Source: Alistipes sp.
GTDB lineage: Bacteria > Bacteroidota > Bacteroidia > Bacteroidales > Rikenellaceae
DNA: 57,560 nt
Reading direction: 5' to 3'
NCBI GenBank assembly: GCA_017403125.1
Contig: JAFQOR010000028.1
Span: forward strand, 1-57,560
The position numbers and the translations under genes are program-made. Below the pieces are notes generated by a model, which saw nothing but the letters and a program-made list of their open reading frames with translations, searched no databases and was not told where the DNA came from. Shown here one piece after another: positions 8,746-16,751 of this stretch; positions within the stretch are counted from its first letter, which is position 1, and every line of letters starts with the position of its first letter.

Positions 8746-10116
8746 AACATACTTAAACCATTTATATGGCATATACCTAAACGGCAGGTCGAGCCATGTG
8801 GACGTAGAGAGCACCGAACGACGATGCGAAAATGCGTATAGCGAATCTCGCCCGTGGTAGCGACCCATGCCCGAGTTTCCCACGCCTCCAAAGGGCATCT
8901 TCTCGTTTGCAATGTGCATTATAACGTCGTTTATGCACGCTCCGCCCGATGACGTGTGGTCGATAACACGCTGTGCCACACGCTTATCGGCAAAGACATA
9001 GAGCGCCAAGGGCTTCTCTCGTCTATTTATAAATGCTATCGCCTCATCTATGCTATCTATGCCCATCATCGGTAGAACCGGACCAAAAATCTCCTCACGC
9101 ATAACGGGGCTATCCTCCGCCACATCGTCCAGTAGCGTAGGCTCGATATAGCGCTCCTGGGCAACCACCCTGCCGCCACAACGCACCCTACCCCCATCCA
9201 TATAGCTCTTTACACGCTCAAAAGCGCTATCCGACACCATGCGTACGTAGTGTTTGCTTTGGCGCGCATCCTCGCCATGCAGCATACGAAGTGCCTCGAT
9301 ATACGCCTCGATAAAGCGCTCCTTGATGCTATTGTCGATAAGCAGATAGTCTGGCGCTATACATGTTTGCCCGGCATTGAGCGTCTTACCCCATGCCACG
9401 CGCTTTGCCGCAATCTTCACATCTGCCGTCTTGTCGATAACTACGGGACTCTTACCTCCAAGCTCCAATACCACGGGCGTCAGGTTCTCCGCCGCTGCAC
9501 GCATCACAACACGCCCCAAATAGGGTGAGCCGGTGAAGAATATTATATCGTAGCGCTCTTTGAGCAAAGCACTATTTACCTCACGATTTCCCTGCACCAC
9601 AGCCACATACTCCTCGTCGAAGCACTCCTCGATGAGTTGTTGCAACACCAACGCCACATGTGGCACATAGGGCGAAGGCTTCAACACCGCCGTACACCCC
9701 GCAGCAATAGCACCCACCAACGGATTAAGCAGTAGCTGCACGGGATAGTTCCATGGAGCAATGATGAGCGATACGCCAAGTGGCTCGGTGAGGATATAGC
9801 TCTTCGAGGGGAAGAGTTTCATCGGCGTCTTACGCTTCGAGGGGGCAGCCCAACGTTTCAGGTGCTTCAAGAAGTTATCTATCTCGCCCAAGACGATGCT
9901 TATCTCGGTGAGATATGCCTCCTCGTAGCTCTTATTCAGGTCGGCGTATAGCGCCTGCGTAAGCGCCTTCTCGTATCTAACAATAGCGATGCGCAACCTG
10001 CGCAATGCCTCCAAACGATACTCAACATCGAGCGTACGATGCTTCGCAAAGAAGCTGCGCTGCGTAGCTACAATAGACGTTATACGGTCATTTGTGGTGT
10101 TTACTATCTCTGCCAT
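8731..10116 (-). CDS. NAD(P)-dependent aldehyde dehydrogenase, class 3-like
   Basis: The protein has 461 residues from the ATG at 10116. It has the ALDH fold markers: the LELGGKSPVV glutamate motif, the NAGQTCIAPDY catalytic-cysteine motif, EIFGPVLP, and the C-terminal MPFGGVGNSGMGRYHG typical of ALDH3-type enzymes. Hydrophobic residues after the last motif (LPFRYMPY) resemble the membrane-proximal tail of ALDH3. It would oxidise fatty or aromatic aldehydes. The open frame extends 29 codons further upstream, but that part is translated from the purine/pyrimidine repeat (SLPKLSDFPNF and so on), so the internal ATG before AEIVNTTNDR is preferred. Confidence 0.88.
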   Translation of the reverse strand: MAEIVNTTNDRITSIVATQRSFFAKHRTLDVEYRLEALRRLRIAIVRYEKALTQALYADLNKSYEEAYLTEISIVLGEIDNFLKHLKRWAAPSKRKTPMKLFPSKSYILTEPLGVSLIIAPWNYPVQLLLNPLVGAIAAGCTAVLKPSPYVPHVALVLQQLIEECFDEEYVAVVQGNREVNSALLKERYDIIFFTGSPYLGRVVMRAAAENLTPVVLELGGKSPVVIDKTADVKIAAKRVAWGKTLNAGQTCIAPDYLLIDNSIKERFIEAYIEALRMLHGEDARQSKHYVRMVSDSAFERVKSYMDGGRVRCGGRVVAQERYIEPTLLDDVAEDSPVMREEIFGPVLPMMGIDSIDEAIAFINRREKPLALYVFADKRVAQRVIDHTSSGGACINDVIMHIANEKMPFGGVGNSGMGRYHGRDSLYAFSHRRSVLSTSTWLDLPFRYMPYKWFKYVKRLL

Positions 10117-10155
10117 AGCGCAAGAAAGATTATGGTAATTAGCGAGGTTAGAGAA

Positions 10156-10244
10156 GTTAGGGAAGTCGGAGAGTTTAGGGAGGCTAAGGAGATAGTAATG
10201 CATAGACTCTCCCTAAACTCCCTAAACTCATCAAGTTCCCTAAC
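10156..10244. repeat. purine/pyrimidine long hairpin, copy 2
   Basis: The 5' arm is purine-rich and the 3' arm pyrimidine-rich. Pairings include gagtttagggag (10171-10182) with ctccctaaactc (10209-10220) and gttagggaa (10156-10164) with ttccctaac (10236-10244). It lies directly before the stem-loop repeat beginning at 10264. Confidence 0.75.
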
Positions 10245-10263
10245 CTCCCTATCGTATAATAGT

Positions 10264-10538
10264 ACCGCAGCAGGTCGCCTTTACATCGGGCTGATAGCGG
10301 ATATAAAGGATGAAATGCAAGACTTGCGAAGTTTGCAAAAGCGCAGCATACTTGTGCGTATGTGAGCATTTTGCAAACGAGCATAACGCAGCAGTTCGCC
10401 TTTACGTCTGGTTAATAGCGGATATAAAGGATGAAATGCAAGGCTTGCGAAGTTTGCAAAAGCGCAGCATACTTGTGCGTATGTGAGCATTTTGCAAACA
10501 AGCATAACGCCGCAGGTCGCCTTTATATACGCTATTAA
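10264..10538 (+). repeat. tandem stem-loop repeat, two units plus a leading fragment
   Basis: A fragment (accgcagcaggtcgccttta) is followed by two full units with a 121-nt period (ataaagg at 10303 and 10424). Each unit has the core from ataaaggatgaaatgcaag to gagcataacgcngcagntcgcc. Inside each, gtttgcaaaa pairs with ttttgcaaac (10331-10340 with 10369-10378 in unit 1) around a catac/gtatg tip. In unit 2 the outer arms 10412-10430 and 10520-10538 pair at 18 of 19 positions, and the right arm includes the deoD stop codon. Unit 1 has a weaker outer stem with one mismatch and wobbles. A related unit lies at 26676-26796. Confidence 0.85.
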
Positions 10539-11248
10539 ATGATGTTAAATGCGATTTCCATCATATTAGTAAACGACGTCTGACGCTCCTCTGCCGTACA
10601 AGCGGTGCCATGAACGAGAGAGTCGGAGATGGTGCAGATGCAAAGTGCACTCTTGCCGGCACGTGCTGCGTTCATATAGAGGGCGGTAGCCTCCATCTCA
10701 ACAGCCATGACACCCATCTTCTGCCACTGTTTCCAGCCATCGGGGTCATCGCCATAGAATACGTCGCTGGCAAGAATGTTACCCACCTTATAGCTTATGC
10801 CCAACTCCTCGGCCTTCTGGGCGGCACTGCGTAGCAACTCAAAATCGGCAATAGGAGCAAAGGTGCCGGGGAGGTTGAACTGTGCACCGTAGTTAGAGTC
10901 GGTACACGAGCCCATGCCGAACACTACATCGCCCAACTTCAACGATGGGTCGTAGGCACCTGCCGAGCCACAACGTATTATGCGCTGCACGTCGTAGAAG
11001 TTGAAGAGCTCGTAGGTGTAGATACCTATCGATGGGATGCCCATGCCATGCCCCTGAACCGAGACACGCTTACCCTTGTATGTACCCGTATATCCGAGCA
11101 TACCTCGCACGCCGTTATACTGCACGGGGTTCTCCAAGAAGTTCTCCGCCATGAACTTTGCACGCAACGGGTCGCCTGCCATTATTACCTTGTCGGCGAT
11201 TTCGCCATACTGTGCTCCGATGTGTGGAGTGGGGGTCTTTCCTGCCAT
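10535..11248 (-). CDS. deoD: purine-nucleoside phosphorylase, DeoD type
   Basis: This 237-residue protein is close to the usual length of hexameric DeoD enzymes. It has the phosphate-binding [10 protein letters not shown] (23-32) and RCGSAGA (92-98), the nucleoside-binding VEMEATALY (183-191) and the catalytic aspartate D209 in ISDSL. It cleaves purine ribo- and deoxyribonucleosides with phosphate in the cytoplasm for purine salvage. The C-terminus ends about five residues earlier than the E. coli protein, and the stop codon lies inside the outer arm of the adjacent stem-loop repeat, so the repeat may have reset the gene end. A full promoter precedes it. Confidence 0.95.
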   Translation of the reverse strand: MAGKTPTPHIGAQYGEIADKVIMAGDPLRAKFMAENFLENPVQYNGVRGMLGYTGTYKGKRVSVQGHGMGIPSIGIYTYELFNFYDVQRIIRCGSAGAYDPSLKLGDVVFGMGSCTDSNYGAQFNLPGTFAPIADFELLRSAAQKAEELGISYKVGNILASDVFYGDDPDGWKQWQKMGVMAVEMEATALYMNAARAGKSALCICTISDSLVHGTACTAEERQTSFTNMMEIAFNII

Positions 11249-11293
11249 AATCTTATAGTCTTTTCGAGTTAATAAATTCAGTTTTCTATCTTA

Positions 11294-11324
11294 CAAAGAT
11301 ATGCAAAATAGTTATGACCTCAAA
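11294..11324 (-). promoter_or_regulatory. promoter of deoD
   Basis: On the minus strand TTTG (11321-11324) is followed after 19 nt by TATCTTTG (11294-11301), a full match to the Bacteroidota promoter consensus, 46 nt before the start codon. Confidence 0.85.
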
Positions 11325-11437
11325 ATTTGACTAACAAAAATTTTACCGCAACACCACGCATTTAAGCGCCATGAAAGGGCTGCGTCCGCCATTATCAAAC
11401 ATAGACAACATCGTCACGTAAAAAAACTCAACATAAT

Positions 11438-11468
11438 TTTGTGGTTTTAGGAAAAAGCACTATCTTCG
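11438..11468 (+). promoter_or_regulatory. promoter of the cysteine desulfidase-like gene
   Basis: TTTG (11438-11441) is followed after 19 nt by TATCTTCG (11461-11468), one base away from consensus, with the start codon 48 nt further on. Confidence 0.7.
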
Positions 11469-11515
11469 TAGGGGTGAATTGTACCTATACCAACCGAAAC
11501 TAAAAATATGACAAT

Positions 11516-12823
11516 ATGAACAACCAATTTACTGCCGAGGAGCGTAAGGAGATTATCGCCCTCATGAATCGCGAGATTATACCCGCCATAGGTTGTACCG
11601 AGCCCATCGCCGTCGCACTCTGCGTTGCCAAGGCTACCGAGGCACTCGGAGAGCGTCCCGAACATATCGAGGCACGTTTGAGTGCCAACGTCCTGAAAAA
11701 TGCCATGGGTGTGGGTATTCCCGGCACCGGCATGACAGGTCTGCCGATAGCAATGGCTCTTGGAGCCTTGATTGGTAAGTCGGAGTATGAGCTCGAAGTA
11801 TTGAAGGACCTGACACCCGATGCTGTTGCAGAGGGTCGTCGCTTTATCGACGAGAAGCGCATATCGGTAACGCTCAAACAAGATATAACCGAGAAGCTAT
11901 ATATCGAGGTAGAGGTTAAGGCGGGCAGCAATAGCGCCGTTGCTATAATCTCGGGCGGACACACACGTTTTGTATGGGTATCGCGCAATGGTGACACACT
12001 CTTCAACGAACAGGGTGGTAACAGCAGCGATAATACGCAGGCTACTACACAGCGCGACCCCGAGCTTACGATGCGTCGCGTATGGGATTTCGCCATGACA
12101 GCCCCCCTCGACGAGTTGCGATTCATCCTCGATGCTCGCCGTCTGAATATGAACGCTGCCTACGAATCCCTCAAAGGCGACTACGGACACGCCATAGGTA
12201 AGCTCTTCCGCTCGGAGTCGGAGCGCAACATCATGGGCGACACCCTACATTGCCAGATTGTCGGCATGACAGCTGCGGCGTGTGATGCCCGTATGGCGGG
12301 CGCCATGATTCCCGTTATGAGCAACTCGGGTAGTGGTAATCAGGGTCTTACCTCGACAGTCCCCGTCGTTGTCTATGCCGAGCAGTCAAAGGCGTCGGAG
12401 GAGCAGACCATACGCGCACTTATATTGAGCCACCTCACGGTGATATATATCAAGCAGAGCCTTGGACGTCTATCGGCACTTTGTGGCTGTGTAGTTGCAG
12501 CTACGGGTTCGAGCTGTGGCATTACCTACCTTATGGGAGGTGGCTACCAGGAGGTTACACGCGCCGTAAAGAATATGATTGCCAACCTTGCAGGTATGAT
12601 TTGTGACGGTGCCAAGCCCTCATGCTCAATGAAGTGCGCCTCGGGCGTTTCAACAGCTGTGGTATCGGCACTTATGGCCATTCACGAGCGCTGTGTAACA
12701 TCTGTCGAGGGCATTATCGACGACGATGTAGATCGCTCGATACGCAACCTCACGGACATAGGTCGCGATGCTATGACGCACACCGATGCCATGATTTTGC
12801 ATATCATGACCAACAAGAGCTAA
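11516..12823 (+). CDS. UPF0597 / L-cysteine desulfidase (CyuA/YhaM)-family protein
   Basis: This 435-residue protein has the family signature near the N-terminus (IPAIGCTEPIAVAL, about 23-36), SGSGNQGLTSTVPV near 265-278, CGCVVAATGSSCGITYLMGG near 323-342 and GMICDGAKPSCSMKCASGV near 360-378. The conserved cysteines are those expected to hold a [4Fe-4S] cluster, as in the related serine dehydratase alpha domain. Members such as E. coli CyuA degrade L-cysteine to pyruvate, sulfide and ammonia in the cytoplasm; serine-type substrates are an alternative. It is a single-gene transcript with its own promoter and terminator. Confidence 0.88.
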   Translation: MNNQFTAEERKEIIALMNREIIPAIGCTEPIAVALCVAKATEALGERPEHIEARLSANVLKNAMGVGIPGTGMTGLPIAMALGALIGKSEYELEVLKDLTPDAVAEGRRFIDEKRISVTLKQDITEKLYIEVEVKAGSNSAVAIISGGHTRFVWVSRNGDTLFNEQGGNSSDNTQATTQRDPELTMRRVWDFAMTAPLDELRFILDARRLNMNAAYESLKGDYGHAIGKLFRSESERNIMGDTLHCQIVGMTAAACDARMAGAMIPVMSNSGSGNQGLTSTVPVVVYAEQSKASEEQTIRALILSHLTVIYIKQSLGRLSALCGCVVAATGSSCGITYLMGGGYQEVTRAVKNMIANLAGMICDGAKPSCSMKCASGVSTAVVSALMAIHERCVTSVEGIIDDDVDRSIRNLTDIGRDAMTHTDAMILHIMTNKS

Positions 12824-12849
12824 ACTGCCACAACGCAGAGCACAGAATA

Positions 12850-12887
12850 TATGGCGCTCCCATTGTTCGGAGCGCCATACGTTTTTT
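12850..12887 (+). terminator. intrinsic terminator
   Basis: A perfect 11-bp stem (tatggcgctcc / ggagcgccata) is followed by cgttttttt. It ends the UPF0597 gene. Confidence 0.9.
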
Positions 12888-12937
12888 TGTGGGAACGGGT
12901 GTGATTATGCGCAGCTGACGCCGCTTGTATTCCTTTT

Positions 12938-12981
12938 CGCTACTCTTTTGCTACCCTTTTGCTACCCTTAACTACCCTTTT
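12938..12981. repeat. 11-bp tandem repeat
   Basis: Four near-identical units of period 11 occur: GCTACTCTTTT, GCTACCCTTTT, GCTACCCTTAA and a final CTACCCTTTT. They lie between a terminator and the tRNA-Asp terminator, outside any gene. No function is evident. Confidence 0.6.
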
Positions 12982-13002
12982 CCAAGCACCACCGATATAA
13001 AC

Positions 13003-13032
13003 AAAAAAAGGATAACTATTTCAAGTTATCCT
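13003..13032 (-). terminator. terminator of tRNA-Asp
   Basis: On the minus strand a 9-bp stem (aggataact / agttatcct) is followed by a run of seven T. It starts four nucleotides after the tRNA 3' CCA. Confidence 0.85.
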
Positions 13033-13035
13033 CTC

Positions 13036-13112
13036 TGGCGGTGCGTAGGGGACTCGAACCCCTGACCCCGTGCGTGACAGGCACGTATTCTAACCAGCTG
13101 AACTAACGCACC
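13036..13112 (-). tRNA. tRNA-Asp (GTC anticodon)
   Basis: On the minus strand the acceptor stem GGTGCGT pairs with ACGCACC, followed by discriminator G and an encoded CCA. The D arm is GTTCAGCTGGTTAGAAT, the anticodon arm is CGTGC-CTGTCAC-GCACG with anticodon GTC, and the T arm is AGGGG-TTCGAGT-CCCCT. All four arms pair fully. It has its own promoter and terminator and is not in a tRNA cluster. Confidence 0.97.
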
Positions 13113-13157
13113 AATTTTAAGAACCATCAACCTCAACTATTTGTCTCGATTGCGATG

Positions 13158-13188
13158 CAAAGGTACTACATTTTTTTGAATGTGCAAA
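13158..13188 (-). promoter_or_regulatory. promoter of tRNA-Asp
   Basis: On the minus strand TTTG (13185-13188) and TACCTTTG (13158-13165) are separated by 19 nt, a full consensus match, 45 nt before the mature tRNA 5' end. Confidence 0.85.
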
Positions 13189-13218
13189 TATTTTATCAAC
13201 TTTTTTCAAGAAAAAATA

Positions 13219-13752
13219 TCACTTTCTGAAAAACGAAAATTGAACGCTGCCATAACTCCTTAATTGCCAAAACTTTTCGTGCGACGAAAAGTCCTGCTCT
13301 TTGGAGTGCTCAAAAATCAGAATACCCTCCTCGCGGAGTAGATTGCGCTCGAAAACCAGCTTTACGACCTCCTCGCTCCCCTCCAAGTCGTAGGGGGCAT
13401 CGGAGAATATAAGGTCAAACTGCTTGGTGCAGCTCTTCAAATAGAGAAAGACATTTGCGTTTACAGCATAGAAGTTCTCGAAGCGGAGCTCTCTGGCTGT
13501 CTGGCGAATAAAGTTATGGTGCACGCGATTTATCTCGACGCTTGTCACGCTACGTGCATCGCGCGATGCGAACTCATAGCTTATCGAACCCGTACCGGAG
13601 AAGAGATCGAGGACGTCTATCTCCTCAAAATCTACTATATTGACAAGCACATTAAAGAGGTTCTCCTTTGCAAAGTCGGTCGTAGGACGTGCACGCAGGT
13701 TGCGTGGAGGGTTTATCATCCTACCTCTATATCTTCCACTTATTATTCGCAT
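13219..13752 (-). CDS. rsmD: 16S rRNA (guanine966-N2)-methyltransferase RsmD
   Basis: This 177-residue protein starts MRIISGRYRGR and has RPTTDFAKENLFNVL (about 22-36), the SAM-binding motif VLDLFSGTGSISYEF (about 47-61) and the acidic SVEINRVHHNFI. It would methylate G966 of 16S rRNA during 30S assembly. The catalytic motif IV, normally DPPY in this family, reads DAPY here (IFSDAPYDL). The gene overlaps the preceding DUF3822-like gene by 10 nt, a pairing common in Bacteroidota, so the two are one transcription unit. Confidence 0.9.
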   Translation of the reverse strand: MRIISGRYRGRMINPPRNLRARPTTDFAKENLFNVLVNIVDFEEIDVLDLFSGTGSISYEFASRDARSVTSVEINRVHHNFIRQTARELRFENFYAVNANVFLYLKSCTKQFDLIFSDAPYDLEGSEEVVKLVFERNLLREEGILIFEHSKEQDFSSHEKFWQLRSYGSVQFSFFRK

Positions 13753-14345
13753 GATATATGCTTGAATAGGCGCTTGGCTACGGGGCGAAGACGCTTGACA
13801 TCCCCGCGCACGTGCGCGCGCGCATTATTAAATATGGCATAGACCTCGTCGATCGAGGCAAGATAGTAGATAATATCGGCATCGCTCTTTGCGGCAACAG
13901 CCTCGGCGAGCAGCATCCTGCCACCTGCATAAAGGCGAATGTATAACACATCGTGGGCAAGACGAAGAGTTACACCATCCGACACCGCATCATCCATGAA
14001 CATCGGCGAACGGTACTCTACCTTACCACCATAGCACGCCTCAATCTCATCATGAAGACTTCGCTCCAAAGCCATAAGCACGACAACACCCTCGGTCGGA
14101 CAATCCACAACGATACACTCCTCGGCAGATGGTGCGCTACCCAACGCTGCAAGATGCTCCGCAGCAGATGCCTCGGAATATTGCTCGGCGGGCACAGCCA
14201 CAGACTTCGACGTAGGCACATAGATAGTAATATGCTCTGCGGCATCGAGCTCCGTAAGACGTGCTGCTATCTGCTTCGAAAAAGAGTGTCCACCCAACAG
14301 TAGTTGAATGGACACGTTATTGTTGTTTTGTAGTGTGTCAGCCAT
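13743..14345 (-). CDS. DUF3822-like protein of unknown function
   Basis: This 200-residue cytoplasmic-looking protein has an N-terminus (NNNNVSIQLLLGGHSFSKQI) that resembles the LSIQ-x-x-x-G-F-S-F opening of DUF3822 proteins, which in Bacteroidota regularly precede rsmD. It is shorter than typical members (about 260 residues), so the assignment rests mainly on context and this opening. Its start overlaps the stop of the upstream gene as TAATG, suggesting translational coupling. A 21-bp alternating purine-pyrimidine tract (13805-13825) lies inside the coding sequence. Confidence 0.6.
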   Translation of the reverse strand: MADTLQNNNNVSIQLLLGGHSFSKQIAARLTELDAAEHITIYVPTSKSVAVPAEQYSEASAAEHLAALGSAPSAEECIVVDCPTEGVVVLMALERSLHDEIEACYGGKVEYRSPMFMDDAVSDGVTLRLAHDVLYIRLYAGGRMLLAEAVAAKSDADIIYYLASIDEVYAIFNNARAHVRGDVKRLRPVAKRLFKHISCE

Positions 14346-15205
14346 TACTGTGCGCCACCCGATTTCCAGTTACAAGACTCGTTAGCAACGTTTTCGAGGC
14401 TACCGAATGTCAAACCGAAGTACTCGATATCGAAGGGGATGGGGTTGTTGTCACCCATGAGATACTTGGGCTCGAACTTACCGGGGATAACCTCACCCTT
14501 CTCGTTTGTTGCAGGCTTCTGGCCGAAGCACTCCTTCAAGCCCTCCGACTTCATCTTCTTGAACTGCTCGCTTGCCTCCGAGTTGTTTACCAAGAACTCA
14601 AACTCGTCGTTGAGCATATTCCAAATCTCCTGATTGAACTCATCCATGCTGAGGAAATCAACATAGGGAGCGTGGCAACGAATAAGGTGGAACGTTGTGT
14701 TACCACTCTGCATAGATGCAGTATCGAGTATGAACTCCTTATCGTTTGAGTTGGGGATGTAACGCAAATCGCGAATCTCGGCTTCGGTGAGCATTGCACG
14801 ACCGTGAACATCATCGAAGAGAGTATCACGAGCAGCTACACGCACCACGCGATCGTTGGTCCAATTGGGATCCTTAGCCTTCATTGCCGCCTCAATCTCG
14901 GGATACTTAAGGTTGTTCTCATCGTAGATCTTGCTGCGATACTCGATGGTACCATTCAACGCAAAGTTGATAAGAGCATCCCAATCTGTTGTGTAAAGCT
15001 TCGCTGTGTCAGCATCGCGATAAGCACGTGTAAGCGGAATGAGATACTTCTCCATGTGATTCTTCACAGCCTCCATGCGTGACTCCTTGTACGCCTCGAA
15101 TCTCACAGGCTTCTCGATTAGCGAGTAGTTCCAGTAGAGCACGAAGACTACACCGACAGCCAAGAGGCCCTGCAAAGACAACAAAATAGTGTTTCTCTTT
15201 TTCAT
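14345..15205 (-). CDS. membrane-anchored protein of unknown function
   Basis: This 286-residue protein has one N-terminal hydrophobic segment (about 6-25), then a charged extracytoplasmic region with no recognised domain. There is no lipobox cysteine, so it is probably a signal-anchored periplasmic protein. It is the first gene of a three-gene unit with the DUF3822-like gene and rsmD, joined by a TAATG overlap. I do not recognise the family. The start is the only ATG before the hydrophobic segment. Confidence 0.7.
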   Translation of the reverse strand: MKKRNTILLSLQGLLAVGVVFVLYWNYSLIEKPVRFEAYKESRMEAVKNHMEKYLIPLTRAYRDADTAKLYTTDWDALINFALNGTIEYRSKIYDENNLKYPEIEAAMKAKDPNWTNDRVVRVAARDTLFDDVHGRAMLTEAEIRDLRYIPNSNDKEFILDTASMQSGNTTFHLIRCHAPYVDFLSMDEFNQEIWNMLNDEFEFLVNNSEASEQFKKMKSEGLKECFGQKPATNEKGEVIPGKFEPKYLMGDNNPIPFDIEYFGLTFGSLENVANESCNWKSGGAQ

Positions 15206-15222
15206 TTTTGATTATTTGTTAT

Positions 15223-15230
15223 TAAGTTTG
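15223..15230 (+). promoter_or_regulatory. possible -7 element for the helicase gene
   Basis: TAAGTTTG matches TAnnTTTG and lies 37 nt before the helicase ATG, but no -33 element is seen at the right distance. Confidence 0.35.
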
Positions 15231-15266
15231 TATCGTTATTTATCGATTTACATAAAACGCCACACT

Positions 15267-16694
15267 ATGCATAGCGCACATATTTCGCATCAAATTTACG
15301 CAAAATTATCGTTCGACGCAACAAATAATCAAAAAAAAATTATTGAACAGCTATCTTCATGGCTCTCGGACGATGACTTTGGACGCATATTTATACTGAA
15401 TGGCTATGCCGGTACGGGCAAAACAACAATCATCGCAGCCGTAGTAGATGCCCTCAAAACATTGGGTATCAAAACCATACTTTTAGCCCCCACGGGACGT
15501 GCTGCCAAGGTGCTCTCGCACTATGCCTCGCAGGATGCCTTTACGATACACAAGCGCATATATCGCGAGCGCAGCATCACCGATTACGAGTCGAAATTCA
15601 GCCTTGACTACAATCGCGAGAAGGGCGCAGTATTCATCGTAGATGAAGCGTCGATGATATCGGCAAGCTCGGGCGAGGTGTCGGCATTTGGCTCGGGAAA
15701 CCTCCTCGACGACCTTGTGCAATATGTTCGTTCGGGCAAGCAGTGTCGTCTGATGTTTGTGGGCGATGATGCGCAGCTGCCCCCCGTAGGCGACGAGTTC
15801 AGCCCGGCACTCGACGCAAGGGAGATGCTCCCCTATGGCGACGTAGAGTTTGCTACGATGAACGAGGTTGTAAGACAGTCGCACGACTCGGGCATACTCT
15901 TCAACGCCACGGTGGTGCGCTGCATGCTCGAAAACAATATTTGGGAGTACCCGCGCTTCGACACCTCCTACGCCGATTTCAAACGCATCAGCGGAGGGGA
16001 ACTTCTCGAAGCTCTGCAAGAGTGCTACGACAGATATGGCAGAGATGAGACCATAGTCATCACACGCTCTAACAAACGCGCAAACCGCTACAACGAGGGC
16101 ATACGTCGCTATAACCTATCGGCCGAGGAGGAGATCGAGAGTGGAGACATGCTGATGATCGTAAAGAACAACTACTTCTATGCCGAGAACGACGAACATG
16201 CCCCCATGTCGTTCATCGCTAATGGAGATGTGGCACGCCTAAAACGCATACGTCGCTTCGAGGAGTTCTACGGCTTCCGCTTTGCCGACGCCCAACTGCA
16301 ATTTCCGGACTACAACGACTATATGCTCGACGCCAAGATCTTGCTCGACACCATATCTTCGGAGTCGCCGTCGCTCACACGCGAGCAAAGCCGCAAGCTC
16401 TTCGAGGAGGTTGAGCGCGACTACGACGACATAAAGGCAAAGGCGAAGCGCTATAAAGCCGTACGCGAGAATCAGCACTTCAATGCCATACAGGTGAAAT
16501 TTGCCTATGCCGTGACATGCCACAAGGCGCAGGGCGGACAGTGGAAAGCAGTATTCATCGACCGCTGCACCTTTGGCGACGAGCCCATGACAAGAGATAT
16601 GTTACGCTGGCTCTATACGGCAATTACACGCGCCACGGAGCGCGTCTATTTAGTAAACTTCGACGATGGGTTCTTTGACAATAGTCCGAGGTAG
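15267..16694 (+). CDS. RecD/Pif1-type superfamily 1 DNA helicase
   Basis: This 475-residue ATPase has Walker A GYAGTGKTT (about 46-54), Walker B VFIVDEASMI, motif III GDDAQLPPVG, and the C-terminal UvrD-like motifs VTCHKAQGGQWKAVFID and LYTAITRATERVYLV. This arrangement is that of RecD2/Pif1-like 5'-3' helicases, commonly annotated in Bacteroidota as exodeoxyribonuclease V alpha-like. No RecB or RecC is adjacent, so a stand-alone repair or replication role is likely. The frame extends 26 codons upstream into the start region of the divergent gene, but the ATG before HSAHISHQIYAKL is preferred because the family begins there. The mutS gene follows. Confidence 0.88.
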   Translation: MHSAHISHQIYAKLSFDATNNQKKIIEQLSSWLSDDDFGRIFILNGYAGTGKTTIIAAVVDALKTLGIKTILLAPTGRAAKVLSHYASQDAFTIHKRIYRERSITDYESKFSLDYNREKGAVFIVDEASMISASSGEVSAFGSGNLLDDLVQYVRSGKQCRLMFVGDDAQLPPVGDEFSPALDAREMLPYGDVEFATMNEVVRQSHDSGILFNATVVRCMLENNIWEYPRFDTSYADFKRISGGELLEALQECYDRYGRDETIVITRSNKRANRYNEGIRRYNLSAEEEIESGDMLMIVKNNYFYAENDEHAPMSFIANGDVARLKRIRRFEEFYGFRFADAQLQFPDYNDYMLDAKILLDTISSESPSLTREQSRKLFEEVERDYDDIKAKAKRYKAVRENQHFNAIQVKFAYAVTCHKAQGGQWKAVFIDRCTFGDEPMTRDMLRWLYTAITRATERVYLVNFDDGFFDNSPR

Positions 16695-16696
16695 CG

Positions 16697-16728
16697 TTTG
16701 CATTTTCCATCAATTTTGAGTATCTTTG
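16697..16728 (+). promoter_or_regulatory. promoter of mutS
   Basis: TTTG (16697-16700) and TATCTTTG (16721-16728) are separated by 20 nt, a full consensus match, with the mutS start 23 nt further on. It begins right after the helicase stop codon. Confidence 0.85.
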
Positions 16729-16751
16729 CATGATTATATCCTTTTTGGAAG

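Noticed and set aside
10117-10203. 29-codon N-terminal extension of the aldehyde dehydrogenase
   Set aside because: The extension is encoded by the purine/pyrimidine repeat and does not resemble the family; the internal ATG fits.
10184-10505. Two similar 66-74 codon frames on the minus strand, starting MLVCKMLTYAQVCC, and a third at about 26570-27063
   Set aside because: They are translations of the stem-loop repeat core; all copies share the same nucleotide repeat, have no family and no start context, so they are most likely spurious.
10264-10538. CRISPR array
   Set aside because: Only two units of 121 nt with nearly identical content occur, with no short repeat/unique spacer alternation and no cas genes.
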